A stretch of DNA of 64,000 bases from an alpha proteobacterium HIMB5 (GTDB lineage Bacteria > Pseudomonadota > Alphaproteobacteria > Pelagibacterales > Pelagibacteraceae): positions 806,001 to 870,000 of the forward strand of contig CP003809.1 in assembly GCA_000299095.1 (NCBI GenBank), read 5' to 3'. The position numbers and the translations under genes are program-made. Under the pieces are notes generated by a model that ran no database searches, had not been told where the DNA came from, and saw nothing but the letters and a program-made list of their open reading frames with translations. Below, one piece after another: positions 7,609 to 16,740 of the stretch. Positions within the stretch are counted from its first letter, which is position 1, and each line of letters begins with the position of its first letter.

Positions 7609-9225
7609 CATATTTCCATACTTAGGACCACCACCACCTTCAGGAGTTACCCAAGTAATATTTTGAGACGGTTCTTTTATGTCACATGTTTTGCAGTGAA
7701 TACAATTTTGAGAATTGATGACAAATTTATTTATATCTCCTTCCTTTTGAACTTCATAAACACCAGCTGGACAATATCTTTGTGCAGGCTCATCAAATTT
7801 TTCTAATGTATATTTTATGGGTAATTCTGGATCTTTTAATTTTAAATGAACTGGCTGATTATCTTCATGGTTAGTACCAGTTAAATATACTGAACTTGTT
7901 TTATCAAATGTAATAACATTATCAGGTTTAGGATAATCAATTTTTGGCATTTCATTAGCTGGTTTTAAAGTTTCGTGATCTGCATGCTTATGTTTAAGAG
8001 TAAAGGGTAATTTACCTCTAAATAAAATTTGATCTATACCTGTAAAAATTATACCTAAAATTAATCCCCAGCTAAAACTTGGTTTTACATTTCTTGCTCT
8101 AAACAATTCTTCATGCAACCAACTATTTTTAAATCTTTCCTCAAAACTAGATAAATCTTTATTTTCTTTTAAATGATCAACTATTGTTTCAGCTGCAATC
8201 ATCCCACTTTTCATAGCAGTATGAGATCCTTTTATTTTTGGCATATTTAATGTTCCAGCATCACAACCGACTAATAATGCTCCTGGCATAAACATTTTTG
8301 GTAAACTTTGAAAGCCACCTTCAATTAATGCTCTTGCTCCATAAGAAATTCTTTTTCCACCCTCAATTATTTTTTTTATTGCTGGATGGGTTTTAAATCT
8401 TTGAAATTCATCAAATGGTGAAAGATGAGGGTTTTTATAATCTAAACCAATAACATAACCTAGAAACACCTGTTTATTTTCTGCATGATACATAAAACTT
8501 CCACCGTAAGTGTTATTATCTAAAGGCCAACCTGCTGTATGCATAACCAAACCTTCTTCATGAGTTTTTTCGCTTACTTCCCAAATTTCTTTAAAACCAA
8601 TTCCATATTGTTGGGGATCTTTACCTTTATTTAATTCAAATTTACTTATTAATTGTTTTCCTAAATGGCCTCTACACCCTTCTGCAAATACTGTTACTTT
8701 TCCATGTAATTCCATACCAGGTTCATAGCTGTCTTTTTTATTACCTTCTCTATCTATACCCATATCTTGAGTAGCAACGCCTTTTACAGAACCATCATCA
8801 TTATAGAGAATTTCACTTGCTGGGAAACCTGGGAATATTTCAACACCTAAAGCTTCTGCTTGTTCTGCAAGCCATCTACATAAATTAGCTAAGCTAATAA
8901 TATAATTTTTATGGTTCTGCTGTACCGATGGTAATAACCATGTAGGCCAACTAATTGATTTTTCTTTTCCTAAAAATAAAAATTTTTCCTTACTTACTTT
9001 AGTTTTGATAGGTGAATTTAATTCTTTCCAATTTGGCAAAAGCTCATCTAAAGCTCTAGTTTCAAAAACATTTCCACTTAAAATATGTGCTCCAATTTCT
9101 GAAGCCTTTTCTAAAAGACAAACGTTCAGATTAGAGTCTAATTGTTTAAGTTTGATTGCTGTAGCTAATCCTGATGGTCCTCCACCAATAATTACAACAT
9201 CATATTCCATCGACTCTCTTGTCAT
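7606..9225 (-). CDS. etfD: Electron transfer flavoprotein:ubiquinone oxidoreductase
   Basis: 539 residues. The enzyme takes electrons from reduced ETF and passes them through FAD and a [4Fe-4S] cluster to ubiquinone at the inner membrane. The N-terminus carries the FAD fold YDVVIIGGGPSGLATAIKL; the C-terminus has CIHCKTCDIKEP plus an upstream RYCPAG cysteine that together provide four cluster ligands. GYVIGLDYKNPHLSP and RALIEGGFQSLP are typical. Either the first Met or Met6 (MEYDVVII) could be the start. It is the last gene of a DMGDH-etfB-etfA-etfD operon, which explains how methyl-oxidation electrons reach respiration. Confidence 0.94.
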   Translation of the reverse strand: MTRESMEYDVVIIGGGPSGLATAIKLKQLDSNLNVCLLEKASEIGAHILSGNVFETRALDELLPNWKELNSPIKTKVSKEKFLFLGKEKSISWPTWLLPSVQQNHKNYIISLANLCRWLAEQAEALGVEIFPGFPASEILYNDDGSVKGVATQDMGIDREGNKKDSYEPGMELHGKVTVFAEGCRGHLGKQLISKFELNKGKDPQQYGIGFKEIWEVSEKTHEEGLVMHTAGWPLDNNTYGGSFMYHAENKQVFLGYVIGLDYKNPHLSPFDEFQRFKTHPAIKKIIEGGKRISYGARALIEGGFQSLPKMFMPGALLVGCDAGTLNMPKIKGSHTAMKSGMIAAETIVDHLKENKDLSSFEERFKNSWLHEELFRARNVKPSFSWGLILGIIFTGIDQILFRGKLPFTLKHKHADHETLKPANEMPKIDYPKPDNVITFDKTSSVYLTGTNHEDNQPVHLKLKDPELPIKYTLEKFDEPAQRYCPAGVYEVQKEGDINKFVINSQNCIHCKTCDIKEPSQNITWVTPEGGGGPKYGNM

Positions 9226-9248
9226 GAGATAATTTTGTACAGGATTTG

Positions 9249-10202
9249 TTATTTTTGTATAGTGTTTAATTTGTTCAATTCTTCTAAGAATTGAGGAAGC
9301 GCTTCAAATAAATCTGCTTCTAAACCATAGTCGGCTACACTGAAAATTGGTGCTTCACCATCTTTGTTGATTGCAACTATAATTTTACTTTCTTTCATTC
9401 CGGCTAAATGTTGAATTGCGCCTGAAATACCAACTGCAATATATAAATCTGGAACTACTACTTTTCCAGTTTGTCCAACTTGATGATCATTACTTATATA
9501 GCCTGCATCTACAGCAGCTCTTGATGCTCCGATTGCTGCATTTAGTTTATCAGCTATTGCTGTAATAAGTTTAAAGTTATCTCCATTCTGCATTCCTCTT
9601 CCTCCAGAAACAACAACTCTAGCTGTTCCAAGTTCAGGTCTATCAGATTTTATTTCTTCTCTTTTAACAAATTTTGTAGATGCAAATTCATCACTTGGAT
9701 CAACTTTTTCAATTGGAGCTGAGCCACCGCTTGTTTCACAAGGATCAAAAGAAGTTGGTCTAATTGTTACACATTTTTTTGGGTCATTGCTTTTAACTGT
9801 TGCAAATGCATTACCTGCATAAATAGGTCTTAAAAAAGTATCTGCGGAAATAACTTTAGTTATATCGCTAATCTGAGATGTATCTAAATTTGCTGCTATT
9901 CTTGGCATTAAATTTTTTCCAAACGTATTAGCTGAACAAACAATGTGAGAATAATTTTCAGCTAATTTAATTACAACTGGTGCAAAATTTTCTGCAACAA
10001 AATTTTCATAATATGGTGCTTCGACAGTTAGAACTTTCTTAACCAAAGGTAACTCGGATAAAGCTTTTGCTGCATCTGCAGAATTATTTCCTATAACTAA
10101 AGCATGAACATCTGCATCAATTTGTGAAGCAGCTGTTACTGCGTTTAGAGTAAAAGGTTTAAGTTCTTTGTTATTATGTTCAGCTATAAGTAAAACCGCC
10201 AT
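9249..10202 (-). CDS. etfA: Electron transfer flavoprotein alpha subunit
   Basis: 317 residues. EtfA holds the FAD of the ETF heterodimer. The C-terminal FAD domain is visible in VVVSGGRGMQNGDNF, GASRAAVDAGYI and GQTGKVVVPDLYIAVGISGA; the N-terminus [15 protein letters not shown] is typical. It overlaps the etfB stop by one base, allowing equal expression of the two subunits. Its position directly after a dimethylglycine dehydrogenase-type gene makes that enzyme the likely electron donor. Confidence 0.95.
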   Translation of the reverse strand: MAVLLIAEHNNKELKPFTLNAVTAASQIDADVHALVIGNNSADAAKALSELPLVKKVLTVEAPYYENFVAENFAPVVIKLAENYSHIVCSANTFGKNLMPRIAANLDTSQISDITKVISADTFLRPIYAGNAFATVKSNDPKKCVTIRPTSFDPCETSGGSAPIEKVDPSDEFASTKFVKREEIKSDRPELGTARVVVSGGRGMQNGDNFKLITAIADKLNAAIGASRAAVDAGYISNDHQVGQTGKVVVPDLYIAVGISGAIQHLAGMKESKIIVAINKDGEAPIFSVADYGLEADLFEALPQFLEELNKLNTIQK

Positions 10203-10951
10203 TAGATTACCTTTGCCTCATTTTTTAATTTTTGAACAAGTTCAGCAACATTTGCTACTTTAATTCCTGCTTTTCTTTTTGGTGGCTCTTCAACTTTTAA
10301 GATTTCCACTCTTGGAGCTGTATCAACACCAAGATCTGCTGCATTTAATTGTTCTATTGGTTTTTTCTTTGCTTTCATTATATTGGGTAATGAAGCATAT
10401 CTAGGTTCATTTAATCGTAGATCACATGTAACAATCGCAGGTACATTTATTTCAATTGTCTCTAAACCTTCGTCAATTTCTCTAACAACTTCTAATTTTC
10501 CATCTTTAACATCTATTTTTGAAGCAAAAGTTGCTTGAGGCCATTTTAATAAAGCACTTAACATTTGACCAGTTTGGTTACAATCATCATCAATTGCTTG
10601 TTTACCCATAAATACTAAATCTGGATTTTCTTTTTCTACAATTTTTTGTAATAATTTTGATACTGCTAAAGGTTCAATCATTCCATCAACTTTAACATGA
10701 ATACCTCTATCAGCACCAACCGCTAAAGCTTTTCTAACTGTTTCTTGAGCTTTTTCTTCTCCAATAGTAACTGCAACTACTTCAGTTGCTTTTCCTGCTT
10801 CTTTAATTTTTACTGCTTCTTCAACTGCATTATCATCAGGCGGATTAGTTGACATTTTAACATTGTCAGTAACAACACCTGTTCCATCTTCTTTAACTCT
10901 TATTTGTACGTTGTAATCAATAACTCTTTTTACTGCGACTAAGATTTTCAT
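10202..10951 (-). CDS. etfB: Electron transfer flavoprotein beta subunit
   Basis: 249 residues beginning [19 protein letters not shown], the standard EtfB start. [16 protein letters not shown] and [17 protein letters not shown] are family hallmarks, and [16 protein letters not shown] lies in the C-terminal arm. EtfB binds AMP and contributes the docking surface for dehydrogenases. Its start overlaps the DMGDH stop by one base and its stop overlaps the etfA start, so the three are a tightly coupled unit. Confidence 0.95.
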   Translation of the reverse strand: MKILVAVKRVIDYNVQIRVKEDGTGVVTDNVKMSTNPPDDNAVEEAVKIKEAGKATEVVAVTIGEEKAQETVRKALAVGADRGIHVKVDGMIEPLAVSKLLQKIVEKENPDLVFMGKQAIDDDCNQTGQMLSALLKWPQATFASKIDVKDGKLEVVREIDEGLETIEINVPAIVTCDLRLNEPRYASLPNIMKAKKKPIEQLNAADLGVDTAPRVEILKVEEPPKRKAGIKVANVAELVQKLKNEAKVI

Positions 10952-13383
10952 TAAGCTCTCAATAAATTATTTTCTGGATCGTATGGACTTTCATCTAATA
11001 CAGTAGCGTCATACATTTTACCTAAAATATCAACTTTTAATTTTTCGCCAACTGTCGCAACGTCGGGTTTCACCATTGCAAGAGCTATAGATTTATCTAA
11101 TCTAAATCCATATTCCCCACCCGTTGCTCTACCTACGACTTTGTCGTTTTGATATATTGGGTTGTTTCCTAACACATCTGCATCTTCAGTATTGTGAACT
11201 TCTAATGTAACAAGTTTGTTATCAAAACCTTTTTCTCTCCATTTATTTAAAGCTTCAAGACCAATAAATTTTCCTTTGTTAGGATGTATAAATCTATCAA
11301 GACCAGACTCGTAAGGTGAATATTCAATTGAAAGCTCTGTACCAACTAATTTATAAGATTTCTCAACTCTCAAACTATTCATTGCTCTAATTCCAAATGG
11401 TTTAATTCCAAATTCCTTTCCTGCTTCCATTAATTTATCAAATATATGATTTTGATATTCAATTGGATGGTGCAGTTCCCAACCTAACTCACCAACAAAG
11501 TTGACTCTCATTGCATTTACTGGTGCGTAACCAACATCTACTTTTTTAGCTGTTAACCATTTAAAGTTTTCATTTGAAAAATCGTCTTTAGAAACTTTTT
11601 CCATTAGTTTTCTTGCTTTTGGACCAGCAACAACCAACACACCGTTGCTGTTTGTAAGATCTTCAAATATTACCGATCCATCTGTTGGCATCCACTTTTG
11701 TATCCAATCATGATCTAATCTAAGGTTAGCTCCAGCTGAAACCAAATAATAACTATTCTCTGCTTCTTTCATGATTGTAAATTCTGAATGAACTCCACCC
11801 TTTGTATTAAGGGCATGACATAAATTTATTCTTCCAACTTTTTTAGGAAGTTTGTTTGCAACTAAGAAATCTAAAAATTCTTCTGCTTTAGGTCCTTTAA
11901 TTCTACATTTAGCAAATGCTGTCATATCTAATAGACCAACATTTTCTTTTACATTCTGACATTCTTTTTTAATTGCATCAAACCATTTGGATCTTCTAAA
12001 TGACCAATCATCTTTTTGCTCCATTCCATCTGTTGCAAAAAAGTTTGGTCTTTCCCATCCAAACTTTTGACCAAATACTGCACCTAAGTTTTTCATTCTC
12101 TCATAGCAAGGAGAGGTTCTTAAAGGTCTTGCAGCAGGTCTTTCTTCATCTGGATAATGAACAATAAATACATGACTATAAGCTTCTTCATTTTTAGCTT
12201 TTAAATATGATTTAGAACAATAATTACCATATCTTCTTGGTTCTACACCAAGCATATCAATAGTTGGTTCACCATCTACAATCCATTCTGCTAATTGCCA
12301 ACCTGCTCCACCCGCAGCAGTAATACCAAAACTGTGTCCTTCATTAATCCAGAAATTTTTTAAACCCCATGCAGGACCAACAATGGGATTTCCATCTGGT
12401 GTATAACAAATTGCACCATTATAAACTTTTTTAACACCCACTTCTCCAAAAGCTGGAACTCTATGAATTGCACCTTCAATGTGTGGCGCAAGTCTATCTA
12501 AATCTTCTTGAAATAATTCATACTCAGATTCTTTTGATGGACCTTCAACATAACAAGCTGGTGCTCCATCTTCATAAGGACCTAAAATTAATCCACCAGC
12601 TTCTTCTCTCATGTACCATCTGCTATCACTATCTCTTAAAACTCCCATTTCAGGTAAGCCTTCTTTTTTTCTTTTTTGAATTTCTGGATGGGGTTCTGTA
12701 ACAATGTATTGATGTTCAACAGGTATTACTGGAATTTCCAAACCAACCATCTCACCTGTTTGTCTAGCAAAGTTTCCTGAACAAGATATTATATGTTCAC
12801 ATTCAATAGATCCTTTGTCTGTTTCAACAATCCAACCATCTTTGGTTTGTCTCATTGCTAAAACCGTAGTGTTTCTATAAATCTCTGCTCCTCTATTTCT
12901 TGCACCTGTTGCAAGAGCTTGAGTTAAATCAGCTGGTTGAATATATCCATCTTCAGGGTGTTGAATTGCTCCAACTAAATCATCTGTATGGCACAATGGC
13001 CAAATTTCTTTTACTTGTTCTGGTTTTAAAAATTTTACATCTACTCCAATTGTTTTTGCTACACCTGCATACTGATAATATTCATCCATTCTATCTTTTG
13101 TGCTTGCAAGTCTAATGTTTGATACAACACTAAAGCCAACATTTTTTCCTGTTTCTTCCTCGAGTGTTTTATATAAATTTACTGCGTACTTATGAAGTTG
13201 CCCGACTGAGTAACTCATGTTGAATAAAGGAAGCAAACCTGCTGCGTGCCAAGTTGAACCTGAAGTTAATTCTTTTCTCTCAACTAAAACTACATCTGAC
13301 CAACCTTTTTTTGCTAAATGATAAAGAGCACTTACGCCAACAACTCCACCACCAACAACGACTACTTTTGTTTTAGTTTTCAT
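10951..13383 (-). CDS. Dimethylglycine dehydrogenase-type FAD/GcvT fusion enzyme
   Basis: 810 residues. The N-terminal half is a DAO-type FAD domain with [18 protein letters not shown] at 7-24. [10 protein letters not shown] motif follows, whose His46 is in the position that carries covalent FAD in mitochondrial dimethylglycine and sarcosine dehydrogenases. The C-terminal half (about 430-800) is a GcvT-type tetrahydrofolate domain ([39 protein letters not shown]). Such enzymes oxidise an N-methyl group and load the C1 unit on tetrahydrofolate as 5,10-methylene-THF. The downstream ETF genes fit an ETF-linked dehydrogenase rather than an oxidase. Dimethylglycine is the best substrate guess; sarcosine cannot be excluded. 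Confidence 0.82.
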   Translation of the reverse strand: MKTKTKVVVVGGGVVGVSALYHLAKKGWSDVVLVERKELTSGSTWHAAGLLPLFNMSYSVGQLHKYAVNLYKTLEEETGKNVGFSVVSNIRLASTKDRMDEYYQYAGVAKTIGVDVKFLKPEQVKEIWPLCHTDDLVGAIQHPEDGYIQPADLTQALATGARNRGAEIYRNTTVLAMRQTKDGWIVETDKGSIECEHIISCSGNFARQTGEMVGLEIPVIPVEHQYIVTEPHPEIQKRKKEGLPEMGVLRDSDSRWYMREEAGGLILGPYEDGAPACYVEGPSKESEYELFQEDLDRLAPHIEGAIHRVPAFGEVGVKKVYNGAICYTPDGNPIVGPAWGLKNFWINEGHSFGITAAGGAGWQLAEWIVDGEPTIDMLGVEPRRYGNYCSKSYLKAKNEEAYSHVFIVHYPDEERPAARPLRTSPCYERMKNLGAVFGQKFGWERPNFFATDGMEQKDDWSFRRSKWFDAIKKECQNVKENVGLLDMTAFAKCRIKGPKAEEFLDFLVANKLPKKVGRINLCHALNTKGGVHSEFTIMKEAENSYYLVSAGANLRLDHDWIQKWMPTDGSVIFEDLTNSNGVLVVAGPKARKLMEKVSKDDFSNENFKWLTAKKVDVGYAPVNAMRVNFVGELGWELHHPIEYQNHIFDKLMEAGKEFGIKPFGIRAMNSLRVEKSYKLVGTELSIEYSPYESGLDRFIHPNKGKFIGLEALNKWREKGFDNKLVTLEVHNTEDADVLGNNPIYQNDKVVGRATGGEYGFRLDKSIALAMVKPDVATVGEKLKVDILGKMYDATVLDESPYDPENNLLRA

Positions 13384-13441
13384 TTTTCAGATTCCTACTA
13401 AATTTTTAGATAATCCGAAACAAAAATGTATCTGTGGATAA

Positions 13442-13915
13442 TTAAATTGAGTTACCTAGAGATATAGGTTGGGACACCATGGTCGTTAGCCAGCATTCAT
13501 TAAGTGGGCCATCAGAAGATAATTTTTCAACCTGCCAATTGAATTTATGATAGTTTTTATCTTTCCCTAAAATTATGACCTCAAACTGAGCCCAATTGTC
13601 GCCGAATGCAAGTTGGGTAACCGTATGTTCTAAATGATCTATCATCATTGAATAAGACTTTCCTTTGAGCATAGTCTTAAATCTTGGAAGTGGACCTGTA
13701 ACCTGTTTATTGGCTGGATGTGCAAAATTCCATGTTTGCTCAATACCACTATCCATAAAATCTTTATCATTATTCATTAATCCTTTTAGCTGAATTTCAA
13801 CTACTTGTTTTGGGGAAATATTTTTGTTTGGCTTTATTAGATCTGCCTTTGCCAAACAAGTAAGTAATAATAGAATAGTTAATGATCTAAACGCTATTTG
13901 CAGTTTCTCTAACAT
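13442..13915 (-). CDS. Exported DUF4864-like protein
   Basis: 157 residues with a hydrophobic N-terminal segment SLTILLLLTCLAKA that looks like a signal peptide. The rest reads as a small NTF2-like domain (ISPKQVVEIQLKGLMNND, GIEQTWNFAHPANKQVTGPLP), resembling DUF4864 proteins. No catalytic motif is seen. The first 29 bases overlap the end of the upstream flavodoxin-fold gene, so translation may be coupled. Function is unknown. Confidence 0.7.
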   Translation of the reverse strand: MLEKLQIAFRSLTILLLLTCLAKADLIKPNKNISPKQVVEIQLKGLMNNDKDFMDSGIEQTWNFAHPANKQVTGPLPRFKTMLKGKSYSMMIDHLEHTVTQLAFGDNWAQFEVIILGKDKNYHKFNWQVEKLSSDGPLNECWLTTMVSQPISLGNSI

Positions 13916-14456
13916 CTTTTAAAAACTCTTTTCTTTTTTCTTCACCTACAAAAGGTACAGCAAAGTATCTTCTGTAGTTTATATTATAAATTCCACACAT
14001 ATGGAAAACTCCTCTTTTTAATCTTCTTATCGGTAAGTTTAAAAAGAAAGTTGTAATAGCTAGTCTAGGAGATCCATATGTACAAAAAATTACAGCTTTT
14101 TTATTTTTTAAGTTCCCAATTGGATAACCATAGTTTCCAACTAGTTGTTTAAATCTGAAAGCCCAAGGTGGCGCTAAAACTTTATCTATCCAACCTTCAA
14201 CGATTGCTGGCATTCTAAAATTCCATATTGGAGCTATTAAAACAATAGTGTCAGCTTCTTCTATTCTTTTTCTGTGATCTAGGACTTCTTTATCAGGTTC
14301 TTCGCCTGCAAAAACAGGATTAAATTTCTCTTTATATAAATCAACAACATCAACTTGGTTACCCTTCTCTTTTGATGTTTTTATGAACTCATCTCTAATT
14401 GCAGCATTAAAAGATGCGTCATTGTAGTGGCCATATACTAAAAAAATTTTCTTCAT
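13887..14456 (-). CDS. Flavodoxin-fold NAD(P)H oxidoreductase
   Basis: 189-residue protein of the NQO1/KefF/MdaB-like family. Visible features are MKKIFLVYGHYNDASFNAAI at the FMN/FAD site, IEEADTIVLIAPIWNFRMPA followed by GWIDKVLAPPWAF, and FCTYGSP. These enzymes use NAD(P)H to reduce quinones or related compounds by two electrons. It runs into the DUF4864-like gene with a 29-base overlap and is divergent from the small gene at 14486. The physiological substrate is unknown. Confidence 0.82.
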   Translation of the reverse strand: MKKIFLVYGHYNDASFNAAIRDEFIKTSKEKGNQVDVVDLYKEKFNPVFAGEEPDKEVLDHRKRIEEADTIVLIAPIWNFRMPAIVEGWIDKVLAPPWAFRFKQLVGNYGYPIGNLKNKKAVIFCTYGSPRLAITTFFLNLPIRRLKRGVFHMCGIYNINYRRYFAVPFVGEEKRKEFLKDVRETANSV

Positions 14457-14485
14457 AATTTGAGAACTAGTTATATAAGGATTTT

Positions 14486-14683
14486 ATGGAAAATTACTAT
14501 GTAATTGAAGGTGATCATGTTGATCCTAACGATATAAAATCAATAAAAGAAGATACAAAAAACCAACATGGCCCTTTTGCTAAAGATAAAGCAGAAGATT
14601 TTGCAAAGAGTTTAATTCAAAAAAATATTGATAATTTTTATCACCGAGCTTGGGTCGTGGATTCAAATAACCTGACTAAATAA
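14486..14683 (+). CDS. Small conserved-looking hypothetical protein, 65 residues
   Basis: Begins MENYYVIEGDHVDPNDIKS; it is hydrophilic and includes HGPFAKDKAEDFAKSLIQ and NFYHRAWVVD. A Shine-Dalgarno-like AAGGA lies five bases before the ATG, which supports translation. There are no transmembrane segments. It is divergent from the flavodoxin-fold gene across 29 bases and its last 43 bases overlap the 3' end of the convergent YeeE/YedE gene. I do not recognise a family; the compact fold-like composition suggests a real protein. Confidence 0.6.
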   Translation: MENYYVIEGDHVDPNDIKSIKEDTKNQHGPFAKDKAEDFAKSLIQKNIDNFYHRAWVVDSNNLTK

Positions 14684-15063
14684 AACCCAATAAACATCGA
14701 TATAACAAAAGTAATTGAGTAATAATTAATTAGAGCAATTGAAGAAATTGCTGGACCTGGACATAGACCACCAAGCCCCCAACCTGCTCCAAAAATTACT
14801 GATCCTAAAATCAATTTTTTATTTATCTCTTTATTATTTGGAATATTGAATGAAACTTCACATATAGGTTTTTCTTTATTTTTTATAAGATGGAATAAAG
14901 GTGAAGATACCGCTAAAGCTCCTATCATTACGAAAGCTAATGAAGGATCCCAATTACCAAATAAATTTAAAAAACCTAAAACTTTTTCAGGATTAATCAT
15001 TTCACTTATAACCAAACCTATTCCAAAAATAATTCCTGAAACTAATGAAATAACTCTAGTCAT
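14641..15063 (-). CDS. YeeE/YedE family transporter, second half (PmpB-like)
   Basis: 140 residues with about four membrane segments. GAGWGLGGLCPGPAI carries the conserved cysteine of the family, and INPEKVLGFLNLFGNWDPSL is typical of the DUF6691/PmpB half. YeeE/YedE proteins move sulfur compounds such as thiosulfate across the inner membrane using conserved Cys residues. The preceding gene encodes the matching half with a four-base overlap, so the two together form one transporter. The 3' end overlaps the convergent small gene by 43 bases. Confidence 0.8.
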   Translation of the reverse strand: MTRVISLVSGIIFGIGLVISEMINPEKVLGFLNLFGNWDPSLAFVMIGALAVSSPLFHLIKNKEKPICEVSFNIPNNKEINKKLILGSVIFGAGWGLGGLCPGPAISSIALINYYSITFVISMFIGFYLVRLFESTTQAR

Positions 15064-15479
15064 ACAAAATTTTTAATTAAAACTGTTAAAATTCCAACAA
15101 CCATAAAAGTTATGGTTGCTATAATTGATCTTAAAGAAAATCTGCCAATTCCACTAATACCATGTCCGCTTGTACAGCCTCCACTTATTCTTGTCCCAAT
15201 ACCAACTAATAATCCTGCTACAATTAATAAAGGTAAAGAATTTGAAATTGAAATATTAATTTCTTTATTTGAAATTAAAGCATATAGAATTGGACCTATA
15301 ATTAAACCTACTAAAAATAAAATATTATCAATTCTTCTTTCTTTTTGATTTAAAGCATTAGCTGCAATTCCACTAATTCCAACTAATCTTCCATTAAATA
15401 AGAATAAAATTACTACAGCTAAACCTATAATTATTCCTCCAATCAATGCAGAATAAGGCGTGAAATTTACTATTGTCAT
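15060..15479 (-). CDS. YeeE/YedE family transporter, first half (PmpA-like)
   Basis: 139 residues, four hydrophobic segments. LFNGRLVGISGIAAN and GTRISGGCTSGHGISGI are the diagnostic family motifs, the latter with the conserved Cys. It forms a split transporter with the next gene. A sulfur-compound cargo is family inference; no sulfur-oxidation gene is adjacent. It overlaps the CoA-binding protein stop by one base and is part of a run of four coupled genes (enoyl-CoA hydratase, CoA-binding protein, two transporter halves). Confidence 0.82.
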   Translation of the reverse strand: MTIVNFTPYSALIGGIIIGLAVVILFLFNGRLVGISGIAANALNQKERRIDNILFLVGLIIGPILYALISNKEINISISNSLPLLIVAGLLVGIGTRISGGCTSGHGISGIGRFSLRSIIATITFMVVGILTVLIKNFV

Positions 15480-15919
15480 TAATTATTTAAAACTGGAAAC
15501 GCTTGTCTGATTTTAAGAAAGTGTTTTTGGTATTCCATTTTTGTACATCGGTTTTCAATATACTCAATATTGTTTTTTGAAGTAATACTTTTAGCTTTCT
15601 CACATTTAATACCAAGTTGGAGCCATAAAGTTTTTGCTTTTATTTGTACAGTTTCATTTGCAAAACCTTCTGCTTCTTTGGAAGGCCTGAAAACATTAAC
15701 TATATCAACTTGTTCTTTTATTTCATTTAAACTTCCCACAAACTCCTCACCTAATACTTTCTCACCTTTAGATCGTGGGTTTACAGGAATAACTTTAAAT
15801 CCATATTCTTGCATATATTTCATAACTATAGTCGAAGTTTTACTTGTATTTTTGCTAACTCCAATCATTGCAATTGTTTTAGAATTTGACAAAATTTCTT
15901 TTATTTTTTCATCTGTCAT
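15479..15919 (-). CDS. CoA-binding domain protein (YccU-like)
   Basis: 146-residue single Rossmann-type CoA_binding domain. TIAMIGVSKNTSKTS opens the fold, with VIPVNPRSKGEKVLGE and VDIVNVFRPSKEA following, as in stand-alone YccU/YneT-like proteins. The role of this family is not well defined. It sits between an enoyl-CoA hydratase and a split YeeE/YedE transporter, with one-base overlaps on both sides. Confidence 0.85.
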   Translation of the reverse strand: MTDEKIKEILSNSKTIAMIGVSKNTSKTSTIVMKYMQEYGFKVIPVNPRSKGEKVLGEEFVGSLNEIKEQVDIVNVFRPSKEAEGFANETVQIKAKTLWLQLGIKCEKAKSITSKNNIEYIENRCTKMEYQKHFLKIRQAFPVLNN

Positions 15920-16692
15920 TATCTATTTTTCCAAACAGGTTTTCTTTTTTGAAGAAATGCAGAAATTCCTTCTTGTGCATCCATTGCCATCATATTTAAA
16001 GTCATCATTTTACTCGTATAAGCATAAGCTTTACTTAATGGCATTTCTAATTGTTTATAAAAAGCTTGCTTACCAATTTTAATTGTAAGATTAGATTTTG
16101 AGGCAATTTTTTTAGCAACTTTTAAAACTTCATTGTTTAATTTTGATTTAGCAAAACAGTCATTAATTAAACCTAATTCTTTTGCATAATCTGCTTTAAT
16201 CGGTTCCCCAGTTAATAACATTTTCATCATAGGTTTTCTTTGAATTTTTCTGCTAACCGCAACCATAGGGGTACTACAAAATAATCCTATGTTTACTCCT
16301 GGTGTTGCAAACAACGCATCTTTTGTACTGTAAGCTAAGTCACAACTTGCAACCAATTGACATCCTGCAGCATAAGCAGCACCATGGACTTTGGCAATAA
16401 CAGGTTTTTTTCCTTCAACAATTTGCAACATCAATTTTGAACAAAGATTAAATAACTTTTGATATTTATTTTTAACTTTTAGACTTTTGACTTCTTTTAA
16501 ATTATGCCCTGCACTAAAACCTTTGCCAGCTCCTTCTAAAATTATAACCTTAGTTTTTTTATCTTTATCAAGCTTCTTAAATACTTTGATTAAATCACTT
16601 AAATTTTTAAACGATAAAGAGTTATAAGTTTTTGGTTCATTGATAGTAACTAAGGCAATACTGTTTTGAATAATCTTATATTTAATATTCAT
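15919..16692 (-). CDS. Enoyl-CoA hydratase/isomerase family protein
   Basis: 257-residue crotonase-fold protein. The oxyanion-hole stretch GAGKGFSAGHNLKEV and the GAAYAAGCQLVASCDLAY helix are present, as is GVNIGLFCSTP. The AGHNLKE form resembles ECHDC3-type members more than classic FadB/EchA hydratases, where Glu residues do the hydration, so the reaction is uncertain. It starts a four-gene coupled run and is separated by 48 bases from the enolase-superfamily gene upstream. Confidence 0.82.
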   Translation of the reverse strand: MNIKYKIIQNSIALVTINEPKTYNSLSFKNLSDLIKVFKKLDKDKKTKVIILEGAGKGFSAGHNLKEVKSLKVKNKYQKLFNLCSKLMLQIVEGKKPVIAKVHGAAYAAGCQLVASCDLAYSTKDALFATPGVNIGLFCSTPMVAVSRKIQRKPMMKMLLTGEPIKADYAKELGLINDCFAKSKLNNEVLKVAKKIASKSNLTIKIGKQAFYKQLEMPLSKAYAYTSKMMTLNMMAMDAQEGISAFLQKRKPVWKNR

Positions 16693-16740
16693 AATTAATT
16701 AGAACCTATATTAAAAAAGATTTAATTTCTTTCTTTAAAA

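Noticed and set aside
15570-16082. Long plus-strand open frame opposite the CoA-binding and enoyl-CoA hydratase genes
   Set aside because: It is antisense to two well-recognised proteins, spans their junction and shows no motif; its length reflects the AT-rich composition.
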